This document shows, piece after piece, positions 6,220-9,275 of a stretch of DNA of 9,275 bases. The notes beneath the pieces are model-generated. The model worked only from the letters and a program-made list of their open reading frames with translations. It searched no databases and was not told the origin of the DNA. Position numbers and translations under genes: made by a program. Source of the DNA: Oscillospiraceae bacterium UBA3851 (GTDB lineage Bacteria > Bacillota > Clostridia > Oscillospirales > Oscillospiraceae); the NCBI GenBank assembly GCA_002392625.1, contig DGHJ01000072.1, positions 39,894-49,168 of the forward strand, given 5' to 3'. Each line of letters begins with the position of its first letter. Within the stretch, counting starts at the first letter, position 1.

Positions 6220-6378
6220 GTATCTGCACGTATTTTCAAACACGCAACGACTTACTTCGCAGAGCATCACCGCATGACGGCAGTTGCAGATCTCGTCGTT
6301 CGATCTTGCGTTTTCTTTCCTGCAATACTTTTTGTCTCGGTAGATCTCACATATCGTTTTTCCCGCACATTGGCTCAT
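6199..6378 (-). CDS. 59-aa Cys-rich mini-protein
   Basis: The ATG at 6378 is preceded by AAGGAG at a seven-base spacing. The protein begins MSQCAGKTICEIYRDKKYCR and has eight cysteines, at residues 4, 10, 19, 31, 33, 40, 45 and 51, including a CNC pair. This density suggests metal binding (zinc or another thiolate site); there is no signal peptide. It is the last gene of the minus-strand run, and its 3' end overlaps the terminator of the opposing cassette. I do not recognise a family. The strong ribosome binding site and patterned cysteines support a real gene. Confidence 0.7.
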   Translation of the reverse strand: MSQCAGKTICEIYRDKKYCRKENARSNDEICNCRHAVMLCEVSRCVFENTCRYKKSPAE

Positions 6379-6410
6379 TCTCGTTCTCCTTTTGTCTTAT
6401 CTCACGTGTC

Positions 6411-6442
6411 CGCCGGGGGGCGATTACCGCCCCCGGCGTTTT
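6411..6442 (+). terminator. Possible plus-oriented terminator within the minus-strand run
   Basis: CGCCGGGGGGCG (6411-6422) and CGCCCCCGGCG (6428-6438) form a very stable hairpin followed on the plus strand by TTTT. It overlaps the stop codon of the minus-strand gene at 6424. No plus-strand gene lies between it and the first terminator, so it may stop read-through from the cassette into antisense of the phage genes. Confidence 0.5.
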
Positions 6443-6723
6443 ATCTGCTTTTCAGCCTCTTTCCGCATTCGGGGCGGCAGGGGAAACACGGTGATCAGCA
6501 CGTCGCCGGCGAACAGATAGGCGTTCCCGTTCCAGATGCGCATATTGTCCGCCACCCGGTGTCTCAGATACAGCGCGTCCATGTACCGCCGCAGGTACCC
6601 GGTCGTGTCTCCGTGCCTCAGGCCCTTTTCCATCGCCAGCCTCGCCGTCTTCTCCGCGCCCCGCATCGGCAGTCCCAGTCTCTGCTTGATTCGCTTGGCC
6701 GCGTGCTTCGTCACCTCCGGCAT
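6424..6723 (-). CDS. Basic 99-aa phage protein of unknown function
   Basis: The protein starts MPEVTKHAAKRIKQRLGLPM. Its core is RLAMEKGLRHGDTTGYLRRY, followed by NMRIWNGNAYLFAGDVLITVFPLP. The pattern (HAxxRIxQRLG, then an ALYLRH helix, then a beta-rich AYLFAGDVLITV segment) is one I recall from clostridial phage hypothetical proteins; it has the feel of a small toxin-like or RNA-binding fold, but no motif proves this. The start lies six bases after the preceding stop, with only a weak ribosome binding site. The stop codon is inside a strong hairpin. Confidence 0.75.
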   Translation of the reverse strand: MPEVTKHAAKRIKQRLGLPMRGAEKTARLAMEKGLRHGDTTGYLRRYMDALYLRHRVADNMRIWNGNAYLFAGDVLITVFPLPPRMRKEAEKQIKRRGR

Positions 6724-6729
6724 CTCCGC

Positions 6730-7026
6730 TCATCCCAGCTTCTCACGCAGAGTATAGAGTTTTTCCTGCACTCTTTTCGCCTGGTCTCTCAGATCCTCCA
6801 GCGCACCCGCAAGGCCGTCTACGGGTCTTCCTGACCTCTCATCGACGGCCGTCGTTGCCCCGCTGAGCACTTCCGTCAGGATTGCATTTGTAAGTCCCTC
6901 GATGTCCGTCAGAGTTTCTTTCTGCTTCTTTGCGAGAGACCTTATCGTCTCCCCTATCGGATGGATCTTGCTTCGTTCTGCGTTTGCCGTTGCCATCCCG
7001 TTCCACGGCGTGCTGTTTTCGTTCAT
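6730..7026 (-). CDS. 98-aa helical protein of unknown function
   Basis: I chose ATG 7026, with AAAGGAG eight bases upstream; a longer frame to 7185 has no such signal and overlaps the preceding gene. The protein begins MNENSTPWNG and continues with polar helices: IGETIRSLAKKQKETLTDIE, then LAGALEDLRDQAKRVQEKLY at the C-terminus, likely a short coiled coil. There is no catalytic motif, signal peptide or membrane segment. It overlaps the preceding gene by ATGA, so the two are coupled. Confidence 0.75.
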   Translation of the reverse strand: MNENSTPWNGMATANAERSKIHPIGETIRSLAKKQKETLTDIEGLTNAILTEVLSGATTAVDERSGRPVDGLAGALEDLRDQAKRVQEKLYTLREKLG

Positions 7027-7211
7027 TGTTTTTTCTCCTTTCCTTCCTGCTCCTGTGCCTCCCGGAACAGGAGCTCCGCAAATTCCTCTTTTTCGTCCCG
7101 GAATCCCAGTAACGCTGCGGCAATGCTGAACACCTCCAGCGCCTCTGGTGATTCCAATCGAATTGGCTGCCCGCAGCACGGGCACAGGTCTCCGGTCTTA
7201 TATAGTCTCAT
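7023..7211 (-). CDS. 62-aa CxxC mini-protein
   Basis: The protein begins MRLYKTGDLCPCCGQPIRLE, a single CPCCG zinc-knuckle-like motif, followed by an acidic helical tail (EALEVFSIAAALLGFRDEK, then EEFAELLFREAQEQEGKEK). GGAGG lies six bases before the ATG. It starts 12 bases after the preceding stop and overlaps the next gene by ATGA. It probably binds one zinc ion, perhaps as a dimer or with a partner; the function is unknown. Confidence 0.8.
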   Translation of the reverse strand: MRLYKTGDLCPCCGQPIRLESPEALEVFSIAAALLGFRDEKEEFAELLFREAQEQEGKEKKQ

Positions 7212-7223
7212 CCGTTTCCTCCC

Positions 7224-7582
7224 TCACGCTTCCGCATACAGCCACAGCTCCACGCCGTCCTCCTCGCCGTCGGCGTCGTAGCCCACCTTCAGCATGGCGC
7301 AGATCACCGGACCCTCGTCGGCGCAGTACACCGTGGCCTCCGGCCACCCCAGCGCCACCTTCCGCATCAGCTCCGCCAGCGCAGCCGCACTCATAGGCTT
7401 GTCCTTCTGCCTTTTCTCCGGCTCCTCCGCCTCTCCCGTCATTGCGAGGGCCGCAGGCTCGCGGCAATCCGTTCCCCCGTCTCCCGTCCTGTCGTCGCGC
7501 TGCGGCGTCGCCGCCGCGGCGTTCCGCTCTGAGTCTTTCTTCTGATGAGGGGTCTCAACCCTCTCCTCCATCTCACGCCGCA

Positions 7583-7583
<1 letters not shown>
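7224..7583 (-). CDS. 119-aa hypothetical protein with repeat-derived middle
   Basis: The start ATG (7583-7581) overlaps the preceding stop as TGATG, with GGAGGG seven bases upstream. The likely conserved part is the C-terminal half, MSAAALAELMRKVALGWPEA onward, ending GVELWLYAEA, about 56 residues; this could also be the true start (7394). Residues about 32-50 are encoded by family A repeats (7438-7526), so the N-terminal part is recent. No function is recognised. The (GACA)8 tract just upstream could change whether this protein is made alone or fused to the HTH protein. Confidence 0.65.
7438..7526. repeat. Two family A repeats, one degenerate, in coding DNA
   Basis: The copy at 7438-7471 has outer ATTGC/GCAAT arms and the inner pair GCCGC/GCGGC. 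The copy at 7490-7526 is degenerate (starts TGTCGTCGCG, ends CGTTCCG) but keeps a GC-rich dyad. Both are translated in the 119-aa gene on the minus strand. Confidence 0.75.
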
Positions 7584-8260
<677 letters not shown>

Positions 8261-8288
8261 GTGTTCCTCCTTCATTTCCACGCTGTTC

Positions 8289-8727
8289 AGCGCCTTTCCT
8301 TTGCCGGGCATTCGATGCACTCACAGCCAAGCTATGCCGCAGCCATTCGCCGCCTCGCCTTCCCCTTGCTTTTCCATGCCCGGCGTATCGCTCACAGCCT
8401 TGCCGCCGCTTTTCCGTTCTGCGCTTTGCCGTGCTGTTCCTTTGCTGTCCACAGCACATCTGCCCGGTGCTCAGCTGTGCCCCCGCCGCGCATGTCGGTT
8501 CCAGGCCCCGCCCCGCTTTTCCCTCGCTGCGCCAAGCTGTGCCACGTCCCGCCCAGCCCCGCCGTCGCTACGCACCGCCCAGCCCTGCCCTTGCGATTCA
8601 CGTCCAGGCTATGCGTATCCCCCGCCTTGCGCTGCTCGCCGGTGCTATTCCTTTGCCGTGCCTTGCGCCGCTGTCCGCCGCAGTGATGCGCCATGCTTTT
8701 GCAAGGCATAGCTTTGCGTAGCATCTC
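8289..8727. repeat. Quasi-period-5 array of GCNNN/GGANN units
   Basis: On the minus strand, GC (less often GG) dinucleotides recur about every 5 bases for roughly 440 bases, as in GCAAA GCTAT GCCTT and, further on, GCACA GCTTG GCGCA GCGAG. The three intervening bases vary freely, so this is a spacing pattern rather than a sequence repeat, with occasional one-base slips. A minus-strand frame from ATG 8748 to 8392 (118 aa, Arg/Ala/Gly/Gln-rich, low complexity) lies within it, but lacks a good ribosome binding site and I do not call it a gene. The array lies directly upstream of the six-gene minus-strand run. The role is unknown; a protein-coated, structural or origin element are options. Confidence 0.7.
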
Positions 8728-8769
8728 CAGAGCAAATCGAAGCGTCATATCGCTATTCCATTGTGCCTC

Positions 8770-8815
8770 TGTAGGGGCGGACGACCCTGTCCGCCCAAGC
8801 CTTCCCCTTGAGGGG
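8770..8815. repeat. Family C repeat joined to a truncated family B repeat
   Basis: Family C copy (8770-8796): TGTAGGGGCGGACGACC, then CTGTCCGCCC; the GGGCGGAC and GTCCGCCC arms pair. It is followed directly by the first 19 bases of family B (AAGCCTTCCCCTTGAGGGG, 8797-8815), where the element is cut off. Here the family C element abuts family B; at 4577-4604 it lies inside family A. Confidence 0.8.
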
Positions 8816-8845
8816 ACACCCCAGCTAACGCATAAGTTTGTGCAG

Positions 8846-8862
8846 CCAAATCTAAGATTTGG
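8846..8862. promoter_or_regulatory. 17-base perfect dyad downstream of the right-edge gene
   Basis: CCAAATCTAAGATTTGG has 8-base arms around one central base and lies 4 bases past the stop codon of the gene at 8867. No T-run follows on the minus strand. It has the same size and geometry as the dyad at 731-747, and both lie in post-stop gaps. A protein-binding site is the simplest reading. Confidence 0.4.
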
Positions 8863-8866
8863 GCAC

Positions 8867-9275
8867 TCACTTAAAGGGTGTTTGCTCCGCCGGCCGCTCG
8901 TCCAACCGCTCCCAGACAAACCGTCCCTTGCCGCTGTTGCGCCACTGGCCCAGGCCCCGGAGCTTGCCGTAGTCCAGCCACTCCTCCACCAGCTTCTCGT
9001 GCTTCTCATCCAGGCAGATCACCTCGAACTCCAGCTGGGCGCCGGCTCCGATCTCCTCGCTGTTGGCAAGGCTCACCCGCTCGCCCTGGGCCGTCTGGGC
9101 CCGCAGCGGTCGCTGGCAGTCCTTGATCTCCCCGTAATTCAAAAACGGGATCGTCCGCGGCTCCACAAAGATGAGGCCGTCGATGATCTTCTTGTAGGCC
9201 TTGATCCCGGCGCTCTTCTTCCCCGGCACCCGCGCCAGCATCCCGCAGGCGTCCTTGAAAAAGCCCTTGATCTGG
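8867..9275 (-). CDS. Phage protein of unknown function, 5' end missing
   Basis: The frame is open from the right edge to a TAA at 8867, giving 135 visible residues beginning QIKGFFKDACGMLARVPGKK. An internal ATG exists at 9241, but the preceding FFKDACG looks conserved, so the true start is outside. Notable segments are IIDGLIFVEPRTIPFLNYGE, RPLRAQTAQGERVSLANSEE, an LEFEVICL strand, and GKLRGLGQWRNSGKGRFVWE near the C-terminus. I recall proteins with this FFKDACGML...GQWRNSGKGRF pattern in Firmicutes phages, near replication and recombination genes, but with no assigned activity. It looks intact at its 3' end. Confidence 0.78.
   Translation of the reverse strand, partial: QIKGFFKDACGMLARVPGKKSAGIKAYKKIIDGLIFVEPRTIPFLNYGEIKDCQRPLRAQTAQGERVSLANSEEIGAGAQLEFEVICLDEKHEKLVEEWLDYGKLRGLGQWRNSGKGRFVWERLDERPAEQTPFK

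Noticed and set aside
8392..8748. 118-aa minus-strand frame in the period-5 array
   Set aside because: It is low-complexity sequence driven by the pentamer spacing, with no clear ribosome binding site; treated as part of the array.

Overview
The window looks like part of a prophage or phage genome from a high-GC gut-type Clostridia host, probably Oscillospiraceae/Ruminococcaceae-like. This is inferred from strong GGAGG-type ribosome binding sites, tight ATGA/TGATG gene junctions, a tailed-phage terminase pair, and dense dispersed stem-loop repeats of the TCATTGCGAG...GGCAATCCG kind that I associate with such genomes. No host gene is present, so the taxonomic call is tentative.

Layout, following transcription. 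Most genes lie on the minus strand and read right to left. At the right edge is the 3' part of an unrecognised phage-type gene (8867-9275). About 600 bases without a convincing gene follow. They hold two truncated repeats, a 17-base dyad and, at 8289-8727, an unusual array in which GC or GG dinucleotides recur about every 5 bases. Next comes a compact run of six small genes: a two-HTH DNA-binding protein (7583-8260), a 119-aa protein (7224-7583), a CxxC mini-protein (7023-7211), a 98-aa helical protein (6730-7026), a basic 99-aa protein (6424-6723) and a 59-aa Cys-rich protein (6199-6378).

A self-contained plus-strand cassette (4801-6219) converges on this run. It has a sigma-A-like promoter with an operator dyad in its spacer, a 92-aa protein, a four-zinc-ribbon protein, an HTH protein and a rho-independent terminator. 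It looks like an independently controlled accessory unit.

Left of the cassette the minus strand resumes with an HUH rolling-circle Rep-type protein (3588-4520), a Cys-containing 73-aa phage protein (3370-3591), the terminase large subunit (1564-2973), the terminase small subunit (840-1394, GTG start) and a truncated adenine methyltransferase with a DNPPF motif (1-716). TerL lies upstream of TerS in transcription order, the reverse of the usual arrangement.

The most notable features are these. (1) The 5-base-period array. (2) A (GACA)8 microsatellite just before a TGATG gene junction; gain of one unit or loss of two would fuse the HTH protein to the next protein. (3) Three families of small palindromic repeats that have entered both intergenic and coding DNA. 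Their inner arms differ between copies but stay complementary, and two families share the same inner hairpins. One copy sits inside another. The repeats encode the C-terminal parts of the Rep and HTH proteins.
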